DNA of 5,588 nucleotides from positions 1 through 5,588 of the forward strand of contig CAIYYW010000177.1 in assembly GCA_903930515.1 (NCBI GenBank), read 5' to 3'. Under the pieces are notes generated by a model. It made no database searches and was not told the origin of the DNA. It saw only the letters and a list, made by a program, of their open reading frames with translations. Origin of the DNA: an uncultured delta proteobacterium (GTDB lineage Bacteria; RBG-13-61-14; DRUE01). Both the position numbers and the translations under genes were made by a program. Position 1 is the stretch's first letter. The number at the start of each line of letters is the position of its first letter. Of the stretch, positions 1 to 5,588 are shown in pieces.

Positions 1-2364
1 GAGTTCTTCCTTCACCGGAGCCGGCGCAGGATTGATCGCAATTTCGGGTCCGGCCTCGGGCCCGGCGATTTTTTGGACCAGCTCCCGGGTTTCCGGTTTA
101 TTCAAAAGCATTTTCAAAATCAGGATCGCGGCCCCTTTATCCAGAGGCACATTGCCGTTGCCGCATTTGGGGGATTGGATGCAGGCCGGGCAGCCCAGCT
201 CGCAGTCGCAGGCCAGAAGCATTTCCAAAGTCTTATCCAACAATTGCTCCAGAACCGAATAGCACCGTTCCGATAATCCGATCCCGCCCGGATACCCGTC
301 ATAAATGAACACCGCGGCCTTGCCCACCTGCGGATGGAGCGGAATACTGATCCCGCCCACATCGTCGCGGTCGCAAAACGCGAAGAGCGGAAAGAGCGCG
401 ATCGCGGCGTGCTCCAGGGCGTGGATCCCGCCCATAAAATTCAAGCCCTGCCGGACCACTTGGTCCCGGATGAAATCCTCTATTTCAATCCAGAGGCCCA
501 CGGTCTCAAACACCTGTTCGGGCAGGTCCAGATGATGCGTGCTCAGCCGGGTCTGGCCGCTGATCGCTTTTTTCTCAAACCCCGTCACCTGCTCGTGCAC
601 CCGCAACTCGCCGGAGCGGGCGATGAAGTTCTGGATCGGCCGGCTCGCCTTTATTTTTAAAATCTCGGTGTTTTTTTCGCTCAGGGCCCGGGTGTAATAA
701 CTCACCTGCGCGGGCCGGACATAAATATCCTTTTGCTCCAGGTCCAGCTTCACCACCTGATACTGGCGGGCGCGATGGAGGTAGATCGCTCCGGGATGAC
801 ATTCGCTGAACGCCCGATGCCCGTCCGCGCTCCCGACCGTAGTCCGTTTTTCGCTCTCCGGATCCTCTTTTTCCAAAAAAATGGTCCAGCTTTCGCCCAC
901 CGATCGGATGTCCACTTCCATCTGCGGACGCCGCCTTGCCGCGCAATATGACTGATCGGAAACCCGTTGCACCAGCCGTCCCTCGTTCTTGAGTTCTTGA
1001 AACAGGCTCGGGGATTTTTGCTCCGAAAAATAGGGGTCATCCGGCTGGATCGCCAGTTCCGCGGCCGCGCATTCTATATGCGCTTTCAGGATCGGCTGAT
1101 TCTCCGGATCAACCACCGCGGCCTCGAATCGGCTCTGGAAAAATTGGGCAGGATGCTTCATAAAATACTGGTCCAATGCGTCCTGCTGCGAGACCAGGAT
1201 GATCAATGACTCGCGCTCCTTCCGTCCCACCCTCCCGCCCCTCTGCCAGGTGGAGGTGATGGTTCCGGGGTAACCGACCAGGATGCAGACATCCAACTCG
1301 CCGATGTCAATCCCCATTTCAAGCGCGCTGGTGCTGATCACGCCCAGCAGTTCTCCGTCAAAAAGTTTCTTCTCAATCTCCCTCCGCTCCTGGGCCAAAT
1401 ACCCGGCGCGGTAGGCGCTGATCCGCTCCGCGATTTTAGGCTCGGCTTTGATGGTCCAGGTGTAAATCAACTCGGTGATCTTGCGCGCCTTGGTGAAGAC
1501 AATGGTTTTCAAGCCGAGCTTGACCGAGTGCTGGAACAGCCGGGACGCCACCGTGTAAGTGGAGAGGGTGTCCGGGTTCATAAAAATGAAATGACGGACG
1601 GAGCAGCCGGCGCCGTTTTGGTCAAGCACGGTGAACTTTCTCCCGGTCAATGCCGTGGCCAGCTCGCCCGGATTGGCGATGGTGGCGCTGGAGGCGATGA
1701 TCTGGAGCTTGCGTCCGTAATACTCGGAGATGCGGAAAAGCCGTTTCAGGACCTGGACGATGTGGGAGCCGAACACGCCGCGATAGGTATGCAGCTCGTC
1801 CAGGACCACCAGCTCCAACCCTTTCAGGAATTTTCCCCATTTCGGATGATAGCCCAGGATGGACCGGTGCAGCATATCCGGGTTGGTGATGATCACCTCA
1901 GGCGGATCAGCCAATATTTTTCTCCGCTGTGATTGCGGGGTGTCGCCGTCATAAATTTCCGACCGGGCGCGGTTGCTGATCTGGCCGGCATAAGCAAGGT
2001 CCTGCAAGGCGTTCCGCTGGTCCTGCTCCAGGGCCTTGATCGGGAAAAGGTAAAGCGCCCTGGTGTCCGGCCGGCGAATCATCCGGTCCAGAACCGGAAG
2101 GTTATAGCAAAGGGTCTTGCCCGAGGCCGTGGGAGTGACCACCACCAAATCCTTGCCCTGGCCGGCAAGCTCAAAGGCCCGGGCCTGGTGAGAATACAAA
2201 TGATTGATGCCGGATTTTTCCAGGCCCGATTTCAATTCCGGCGCCAGATTTTGCGGGAACTCAACCCACTCCGGGGCCTGGCCGGGAATAATTTCGTGGT
2301 GAACCATCCATTCTGAATAATCGCGGTCCTGCTTCAACCGCTCTATCAGCTTGCGCACCGTCAT
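1..2364 (-). CDS. mrfA: DEAD/DEAH-box helicase with C-terminal DUF1998 cysteine cluster, MrfA/YprA family (3' end cut by window edge)
   Basis: An open frame of 788 codons runs from an ATG at 2364 to the left edge without a stop. The product looks like a superfamily-2 DNA helicase of the MrfA/YprA family, related to yeast Hrq1; the Bacillus member acts in repair of mitomycin-type damage as a 3'-5' helicase. Visible motifs: Q-motif-like LYSHQ (56-60), Walker A TPTASGKT (77-84, K83), DELH box (189-192, a DEAH variant), SAT (226-228), motif V STSALEMGIDIG (344-355) and arginine-finger motif VI QRGGRVGR (374-381). The second half has HALEH (648-652), DGYPGGIG (689-696) and a probable zinc-binding cluster C719-x-C721-x3-C725-x2-C728-x5-C734. 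Family members are about 750 residues, so little is missing, but an Ala/Pro/Glu-rich tail continues past the cluster. ATG 2364 is the only good start: the frame has a stop at 2403-2401 and no other ATG/GTG/TTG between; GTG at 2358 is an internal alternative. The symbol is family-level; the repair role is inferred from homology, and the substrate here is unknown. Confidence 0.95.
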   Translation of the reverse strand, partial: MTVRKLIERLKQDRDYSEWMVHHEIIPGQAPEWVEFPQNLAPELKSGLEKSGINHLYSHQARAFELAGQGKDLVVVTPTASGKTLCYNLPVLDRMIRRPDTRALYLFPIKALEQDQRNALQDLAYAGQISNRARSEIYDGDTPQSQRRKILADPPEVIITNPDMLHRSILGYHPKWGKFLKGLELVVLDELHTYRGVFGSHIVQVLKRLFRISEYYGRKLQIIASSATIANPGELATALTGRKFTVLDQNGAGCSVRHFIFMNPDTLSTYTVASRLFQHSVKLGLKTIVFTKARKITELIYTWTIKAEPKIAERISAYRAGYLAQERREIEKKLFDGELLGVISTSALEMGIDIGELDVCILVGYPGTITSTWQRGGRVGRKERESLIILVSQQDALDQYFMKHPAQFFQSRFEAAVVDPENQPILKAHIECAAAELAIQPDDPYFSEQKSPSLFQELKNEGRLVQRVSDQSYCAARRRPQMEVDIRSVGESWTIFLEKEDPESEKRTTVGSADGHRAFSECHPGAIYLHRARQYQVVKLDLEQKDIYVRPAQVSYYTRALSEKNTEILKIKASRPIQNFIARSGELRVHEQVTGFEKKAISGQTRLSTHHLDLPEQVFETVGLWIEIEDFIRDQVVRQGLNFMGGIHALEHAAIALFPLFAFCDRDDVGGISIPLHPQVGKAAVFIYDGYPGGIGLSERCYSVLEQLLDKTLEMLLACDCELGCPACIQSPKCGNGNVPLDKGAAILILKMLLNKPETRELVQKIAGPEAGPEIAINPAPAPVKEEL

Positions 2365-2371
2365 CGCCCTT

Positions 2372-2399
2372 ATTATAGATAAGCGTTTGGCGAAACCAA
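2372..2399 (-). promoter_or_regulatory. Putative sigma-70 promoter of the helicase gene, placed for a leaderless or near-leaderless transcript
   Basis: On the minus strand a perfect TATAAT lies at 2377-2372, with TTGGTT (3 of 6 matches to TTGACA) at 2399-2394 and a 16-nt spacer. Exactly 7 nt separate the TATAAT from the helicase ATG at 2364, so transcription would start at or within a base or two of the start codon. A short AAGGG (2372-2368) also precedes the ATG, but with only 3 nt between, too close for an ordinary ribosome binding site for ATG 2364; it is 9 nt from the in-frame GTG at 2358. The -10 match is clear, the -35 weak. Confidence 0.45.
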
Positions 2400-2409
2400 G
2401 TTAGGAACG

Positions 2410-2425
2410 AAAAAACCGATTTTTT
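2410..2425. repeat. A6-CCGA-T6 inverted repeat in the divergent promoter region
   Basis: Six A (2410-2415), the spacer CCGA, then six T (2420-2425) make a perfect 6-bp A:T inverted repeat between the two divergent genes. It lies upstream of the putative -35 elements of the helicase promoter and overlaps the -35 region expected for the plus-strand promoter. It could act as bent A-tract or UP-like DNA, or be a minor protein site. The all-A:T stem is too weak to be a convincing terminator. Confidence 0.35.
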
Positions 2426-2443
2426 AATATCAGAAGCAAATAG

Positions 2444-2449
2444 TATGAT
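2444..2449 (+). promoter_or_regulatory. Possible -10 element of the glycosyltransferase gene
   Basis: TATGAT (5 of 6 matches to TATAAT) lies in the A/T-rich gap. No clear TTGACA-like element sits 16-18 nt upstream; that position falls in the T-run at 2420-2425. Transcription would begin near 2456, downstream of the TTG at 2452 but about 11 nt upstream of ATG 2467, which is one reason for preferring ATG as the start. Confidence 0.25.
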
Positions 2450-2466
2450 AGTTGTCAACTGAGCCG

Positions 2467-4161
2467 ATGAAATTCTGGAACCAGATTATGGCCAGGGGAA
2501 ATCCTTCCCGATGGGAGTTGATCCTGCTGGTCCTGATTCTTGCGCTATTTATCTTGCTGGGCTGGAATTCGCTCAAGGGAAATTCCGTAACCGTGGATGA
2601 GTATGCGCATCTCCCCGCAGGCTTGTCTTTTATCCGCCAGCGCGATTTTCGGCTCAACCCGGACACGCCGCCTTTTCTGCGGATGTTTGCGGCTCTGCCC
2701 CTGGCTTTTAGCAACGCCCGGCTTCCGCTTGAACAAGGATGGGCTAAACAGAACTTCTGGCGGATGGGTTATGAATTTATGTATGCCAATGCCTCGTCAT
2801 ATCATTCTCTTTTTCTCCGAGGCAGGGCAATGATTCTAATCCTTGGAGCGCTTCTGGTAATGATGAGCTGGTGGTGGGCGAGACGGCTTTACGGTCCTGC
2901 CAGCGGCGTTTTTGCGGCAATGCTCACCGCGTTTTGTCCGAATATAATGGCTCATTCCGGTCTGGTGACCACAGACATCGGCGCCAGTCTGTTTTTCCTC
3001 GCAACCGTTTATAGCTTCTGGGAGTTTTGTCAAAAGCCCTCGGCGTTCAGAGCCGTGATTGTCGGACTGGCTCTTGGGATCGCTTTTCTCTGCAAATTCA
3101 CCTCGCTGATGCTGGTTCCGATGCTCATTTTATTCGGCGTTTTCTTTCGCCTGCTCGGGGACAAATCCCTCACTCTGAAGAAAGCTGTTATGGGAGCGAT
3201 CCTGGTCTGTCTGGTTTCCTGGCTGACGCTCAGCAGCGGCTATTTCTGGAAAGGATTCGGCGCCCGGCTTTCTGCTTTTGATTTAAAGAGTCAACTCGGG
3301 ATCAGCATTAACCGGCGCCTGCCCGATAAACTGCGGGTTCCGCTTCCTTATGATTATGTCCGGGGATTTGATTCCCAGGGTTTTGCCAATCAACAATGGA
3401 AGCAGGTCTATCTTTTCGGAAAGGTCTCCCGCCAGGGCTGGAGATCTTACTACCTCGTGGCGATGGCTTGCAAGATGACGCTTGCCTCCCTGGCTTTGAT
3501 CTTGGCGGGAATCATCTCGCTGGGGATAGGAAAAAAAGTATGGCAAGAACAAGCAATGCTTCTGCTGGCGCCGATTATAATCATCGGCGCATTGTGCTTT
3601 TTTACCGGCTTGAACCTCGGGTTCCGCCACCTGCTTCCCGCCACCCCATTCCTCTACATCCTTGCGAGCCGTCTGGTGTCCCCGCAATGGCGACCCCCGC
3701 ATTGGGGAAAATGGCTCAGGATTTTCGCCTGGGCGTTATTAGGCTCTCATCTGCTATCCAACCTGGTCATATATCCGCACTATCTGTCCTATTTTAATCT
3801 TGCCGCAGGCGGACCAAAAAGGGGCTATAAAATTCTGGCTGACTCCAATATTGACTGGGGACAGGACTTGATCCGGCTGAAAAAATATATGGATGAGGAG
3901 AAGCTTGATAAAATTTGCCTGGTTTATTTCGGCAGGGTGGACCCGCAGATTTATGGCGTCAACTATCAATTGCCATACCCGGGCGTGAATTGCCCCCAAC
4001 TCGCGATCAGCGTTAATTTTCTGGTAGGACTGCCTTATTTTACGAATGACCACGGCGAGATTATGGAGGTCAAGGCTGAGAATTTCAGCGAGTTGAGGGA
4101 GAAAAAGCCGATTGCTGCAATTGGATATTCCATTCTGATCTTCGCTCCTCATCAGCCATAA
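2467..4161 (+). CDS. Family 39-like (PMT/ArnT-type, GT-C fold) integral membrane glycosyltransferase
   Basis: The protein has 564 residues from ATG 2467; a TTG at 2452 would add five. Neither start has a good ribosome binding site; ATG is preferred for the codon and the putative promoter. It resembles GT-C transferases that move a sugar from a polyprenyl-phosphate donor to a lipid or protein on the outer face of the membrane. The first membrane segment is at about residues 17-33. It is followed by an external loop with the acidic pair D44-E45 and H48 (the DE..H pattern; the Asp is the expected catalytic residue) and NPDTPP at 64-69. AHSGLVTTD is at 162-170. About ten hydrophobic segments follow in all, with LNLGFRHLLP at 382-391 and DSNIDWGQD at 459-467, both characteristic of this bacterial group. 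The last ~90 residues form a soluble tail containing a PIAAIGYSI motif near the C-terminus. The acceptor and the sugar cannot be told from sequence. By eye its G+C is lower than its neighbours'. It ends with TAA at 4159-4161; no hairpin terminator is evident. Confidence 0.9.
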   Translation: MKFWNQIMARGNPSRWELILLVLILALFILLGWNSLKGNSVTVDEYAHLPAGLSFIRQRDFRLNPDTPPFLRMFAALPLAFSNARLPLEQGWAKQNFWRMGYEFMYANASSYHSLFLRGRAMILILGALLVMMSWWWARRLYGPASGVFAAMLTAFCPNIMAHSGLVTTDIGASLFFLATVYSFWEFCQKPSAFRAVIVGLALGIAFLCKFTSLMLVPMLILFGVFFRLLGDKSLTLKKAVMGAILVCLVSWLTLSSGYFWKGFGARLSAFDLKSQLGISINRRLPDKLRVPLPYDYVRGFDSQGFANQQWKQVYLFGKVSRQGWRSYYLVAMACKMTLASLALILAGIISLGIGKKVWQEQAMLLLAPIIIIGALCFFTGLNLGFRHLLPATPFLYILASRLVSPQWRPPHWGKWLRIFAWALLGSHLLSNLVIYPHYLSYFNLAAGGPKRGYKILADSNIDWGQDLIRLKKYMDEEKLDKICLVYFGRVDPQIYGVNYQLPYPGVNCPQLAISVNFLVGLPYFTNDHGEIMEVKAENFSELREKKPIAAIGYSILIFAPHQP

Positions 4162-4252
4162 ATTGTCTGGAAACGAAGTTGACGAGCTGATGACAGACGC
4201 CTTTTCAAACGGTTTCCTCCTTGAGCTAAAGCGGAAAGGGGTTAAATTAGGA
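4162..4252 (+). other. Intergenic gap between glycosyltransferase and ECF ATPase genes
   Basis: The 91-bp gap shows no strong GC-rich hairpin with a T-run, so readthrough from the glycosyltransferase gene is possible. TTGACG (4179-4184) resembles a -35 box, but no good -10 follows at 16-18 nt. The ATPase frame stays open through the gap, and an in-frame ATG at 4190 could extend the protein by 21 residues. That ATG has no convincing ribosome binding site, and the added residues precede the normal family N-terminus, so I do not favour it. Confidence 0.5.
4235..4241 (+). promoter_or_regulatory. Ribosome binding site supporting the start of the ECF ATPase
   Basis: AAAGGGG lies 11 nt before ATG 4253 and 14 nt before the adjacent ATG 4256. 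A second purine group, AGGA at 4249-4252, abuts ATG 4253 and is too close to serve it. The site favours the 4253 start over the upstream in-frame ATG at 4190. The spacing is rather long, so support is moderate. Confidence 0.4.
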
Positions 4253-5588
4253 ATGATGGAGAGAGCGGTTTGGGCAAAGGGATTGAGGTTCAAATATCAG
4301 CGCGGAAAAGATTTTGCCTTGAACGGGATTCAGGTGGAGGCAAAGCCGGGCGAGGTGGTCGCGATTGCGGGCAGGAGCGGGGCGGGCAAGAGCAGTTTTC
4401 TTTTTTGCCTGAACCGGATTATCCCGAATTTTTACCGGGGGGATTTTTCCGGCGAGATAGAGATTTTTTCCGAGCCGATCCATGGCAAGCAGACTCATCA
4501 ATTGGCGGGCAAGATCGGGTTGATCCTCCAGGATTTTGAAAGCCAGCTTTTTTGCACGCGCGCCGTGTTGGATGTGGCGTTCGGGCCGGAGAATCTCGGG
4601 GTGCCGCGCAAGGAGATGTCTATGAGGATTGACGCGGCGCTCCGGGCGGTTGGGATGGAGGAATTCCGGGAGCGGGCGCCGGAGACTTTGAGCGGAGGAG
4701 AGAAACAGCGGCTGGCGATTGCCGGGGTGCTGGCGCTTTCGCCGCAAATACTTTTGTTTGACGAGGCGACCACCGATTTGGACCCGGTCGGCCGGGAGCA
4801 GGTCCGGGAATTGATCCGGAAGATGAAGGGTCAGGGCAGGACCATCATCATCGTGGATTACGAGCCGGAAGATTTGTTGCTCGCGGACCGGATGGTGATC
4901 CTGGAAAGAGGGAAAGTGATCGCGGAGGCGGAGGCGGAGCAAATCCTTTGCGATCCGTCCTTGCAGATTGCCAACGGGATCCGGCCCGCGGAAATGGCCG
5001 TGTTGTTCCAGACCCTGGGTATCGGCCCCGCGGAATTGGACCCGGTGAAAGCGGCAAGGACGCTCCGGGAGAAAAATTTCAAGCTGGACCAATCGGTGAT
5101 GGAAGAGCTCCGGCAGGCGGACGCGGCAAAAGAAAAGGGCAGGGGAGGGGTGATGATCCGGGTTGAGGGATTGGAGCATATATATCCGGGAGGGATTCAA
5201 GCGCTTTCAAGCATCAACCTGGAAATACGGAAGGGGGATTTCCTCGCCATCATCGGCCAGAACGGATCGGGCAAGACCACCCTGGTCAAGCATCTGAACG
5301 GGCTGCTGCCCGCGGGCAGGGGCGCGGTTTATTTTGAAGGCCGGGAGGTCAGGCCGGAGCTGACCTCGGAGTTGGGCCGGGAGATCGGGTATGTATTCCA
5401 AAATCCGGATCATCAGATTTTTTCGGGCAGGGTTTACGACGAGGTTGCGTTCGGGCCGAGGAATTACGGTCTTTCCGGGCGCGATTTGGAGGAACGGGTC
5501 AAAGGGTCGTTGGCGCTGGCGGGTTTGAGCGGGCGGGAAGATGAGAACCCTTTTTTGATGACCAAGGGGGAGCGGCAGCGGCTGGCGA
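4253..5588 (+). CDS. ecfA: ECF transporter ATPase with two fused ATP-binding domains (CbiO/EcfA-EcfA' type; 3' end cut by window edge)
   Basis: The frame is open for 445 codons to the right edge. It encodes two tandem ABC ATPase domains of the energy-coupling-factor type, which drive uptake of vitamins, cobalt or nickel, or other micronutrients with a T-component and substrate-binding S-components. Domain 1: A-loop Y15, Walker A GRSGAGKS (40-47), Q-loop Q93, VAFGPENLG (108-116, typical of ECF ATPases), signature LSGGEKQR (146-153), Walker B ILLFDE (166-171) and D-loop DLDP (175-178). The switch position in VDYEPED is Y203 instead of His. A linker with an ECF-type C-terminal segment covers about 225-300. 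Domain 2 starts near M301: Y311, Walker A GQNGSGKT (335-342), Q-loop Q383, ECF Q-helix NPDHQIF (384-390), VAFGPRNYG (398-406), and a divergent signature MTKGERQR (436-443). Its Walker B and switch lie outside the window. Two ATG codons (4253, 4256) are adjacent; the first is taken. Substrate cannot be inferred because no S-component is visible. It may be co-transcribed with the glycosyltransferase 91 bp upstream, but more likely heads its own transport operon. Confidence 0.95.
   Translation, partial: MMERAVWAKGLRFKYQRGKDFALNGIQVEAKPGEVVAIAGRSGAGKSSFLFCLNRIIPNFYRGDFSGEIEIFSEPIHGKQTHQLAGKIGLILQDFESQLFCTRAVLDVAFGPENLGVPRKEMSMRIDAALRAVGMEEFRERAPETLSGGEKQRLAIAGVLALSPQILLFDEATTDLDPVGREQVRELIRKMKGQGRTIIIVDYEPEDLLLADRMVILERGKVIAEAEAEQILCDPSLQIANGIRPAEMAVLFQTLGIGPAELDPVKAARTLREKNFKLDQSVMEELRQADAAKEKGRGGVMIRVEGLEHIYPGGIQALSSINLEIRKGDFLAIIGQNGSGKTTLVKHLNGLLPAGRGAVYFEGREVRPELTSELGREIGYVFQNPDHQIFSGRVYDEVAFGPRNYGLSGRDLEERVKGSLALAGLSGREDENPFLMTKGERQRLA
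5144..5155 (+). promoter_or_regulatory. Internal Shine-Dalgarno-like site and in-frame ATG at the domain junction of the fused ATPase
   Basis: The perfect core GGAGG (5144-5148), within a purine run AGGGGAGGGG (5141-5150), precedes an in-frame ATG at 5153, residue 301, with 4 nt between. A GTG at 5150 is also in frame. M301 is exactly where a free-standing EcfA would begin (MIRVEGLEHIYP). This could be a relic of separate ecfA genes or an active internal start giving a second-domain protein. G-rich codons are common in this gene, so chance is possible. Confidence 0.35.

Noticed and set aside
1528-2316. Two abutting plus-strand open frames (1528-1932 and 1933-2316)
   Set aside because: Both lie antisense to the helicase core motifs, including Walker A and DELH, and their translations show no domain. 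They are shadows rather than a gene pair.
1-2364. A DISARM or other phage-defence module, because DUF1998 and helicase domains occur in DrmA/DrmB-type proteins
   Set aside because: Helicase core and cysteine cluster sit in one protein of MrfA/YprA layout. No methyltransferase, PLD nuclease or other defence gene is next to it, and its divergent neighbour is a glycosyltransferase.
4179-4207. A promoter in the gap before the ECF ATPase based on TTGACG
   Set aside because: No acceptable -10 hexamer lies 16-18 nt downstream; the best candidates there match only about two of six bases.
4190-4252. A 21-residue N-terminal extension of the ECF ATPase from ATG 4190
   Set aside because: It is in frame and open, but lacks a convincing ribosome binding site, is less G/C-rich than the gene, and would precede the point where ECF ATPases normally begin.
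3754-4293. Minus-strand open frame of 179 codons across the 3' end of the glycosyltransferase and the following gap
   Set aside because: It overlaps the conserved DSNIDWGQ region and the start of the ATPase, has no recognisable motif, and is best explained as a shadow.
4247-5200. Minus-strand open frame of 317 codons opposite the ECF ATPase
   Set aside because: It lies antisense to a gene with unmistakable ABC ATPase motifs. Its product is rich in Arg, Pro, His and Leu with no recognisable domain, as expected for a shadow frame in G/C-rich DNA.

Overview
This window holds three protein genes on about 5.6 kb of bacterial DNA, and two of them run off the ends. The coding strands are G/C-rich (roughly 55-65% G+C by eye in the two outer genes, lower in the middle one). 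The gene set (MrfA/YprA-type helicase, GT-C membrane glycosyltransferase, fused ECF-transporter ATPase) suggests a bacterium, perhaps an uncultured or anaerobic lineage. Nothing here fixes the phylum.

Layout. Positions 1-2364 on the minus strand carry a nearly complete DEAD/DEAH-box helicase with the C-terminal cysteine cluster of the MrfA/YprA (Hrq1-like) DNA-repair family; its 3' end lies beyond position 1. About 100 bp of A/T-rich DNA (2365-2466) separates it from a divergently transcribed gene and holds the likely promoters of both. Positions 2467-4161 on the plus strand (2452 if a TTG start is used) encode a family-39-like (PMT/ArnT-type) multi-pass glycosyltransferase. A 91-bp gap (4162-4252) follows. 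From 4253 to the right edge runs an ECF-type transporter ATPase that joins two ATP-binding domains in one chain; it is cut inside the second domain, just after its signature motif. No gene-free stretch exceeds about 100 bp, and I saw no RNA gene, insertion sequence, CRISPR array or attachment site.

How they relate. The helicase and the glycosyltransferase are back to back and probably only share a promoter region. The glycosyltransferase and the ECF ATPase lie head to tail and could be co-transcribed, but their roles (lipid-linked sugar transfer; vitamin or metal uptake) are not obviously linked. The ECF ATPase probably begins a transporter operon whose T and S components would lie past the right edge.

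The most notable point is the fused ATPase. A lost switch histidine in domain 1 and an unusual signature motif in domain 2 should fall in the same composite ATP site, predicting one degenerate and one competent site. A strong internal Shine-Dalgarno sequence with an ATG sits exactly at the domain junction. I do not see a clearly new multi-gene system in this window.
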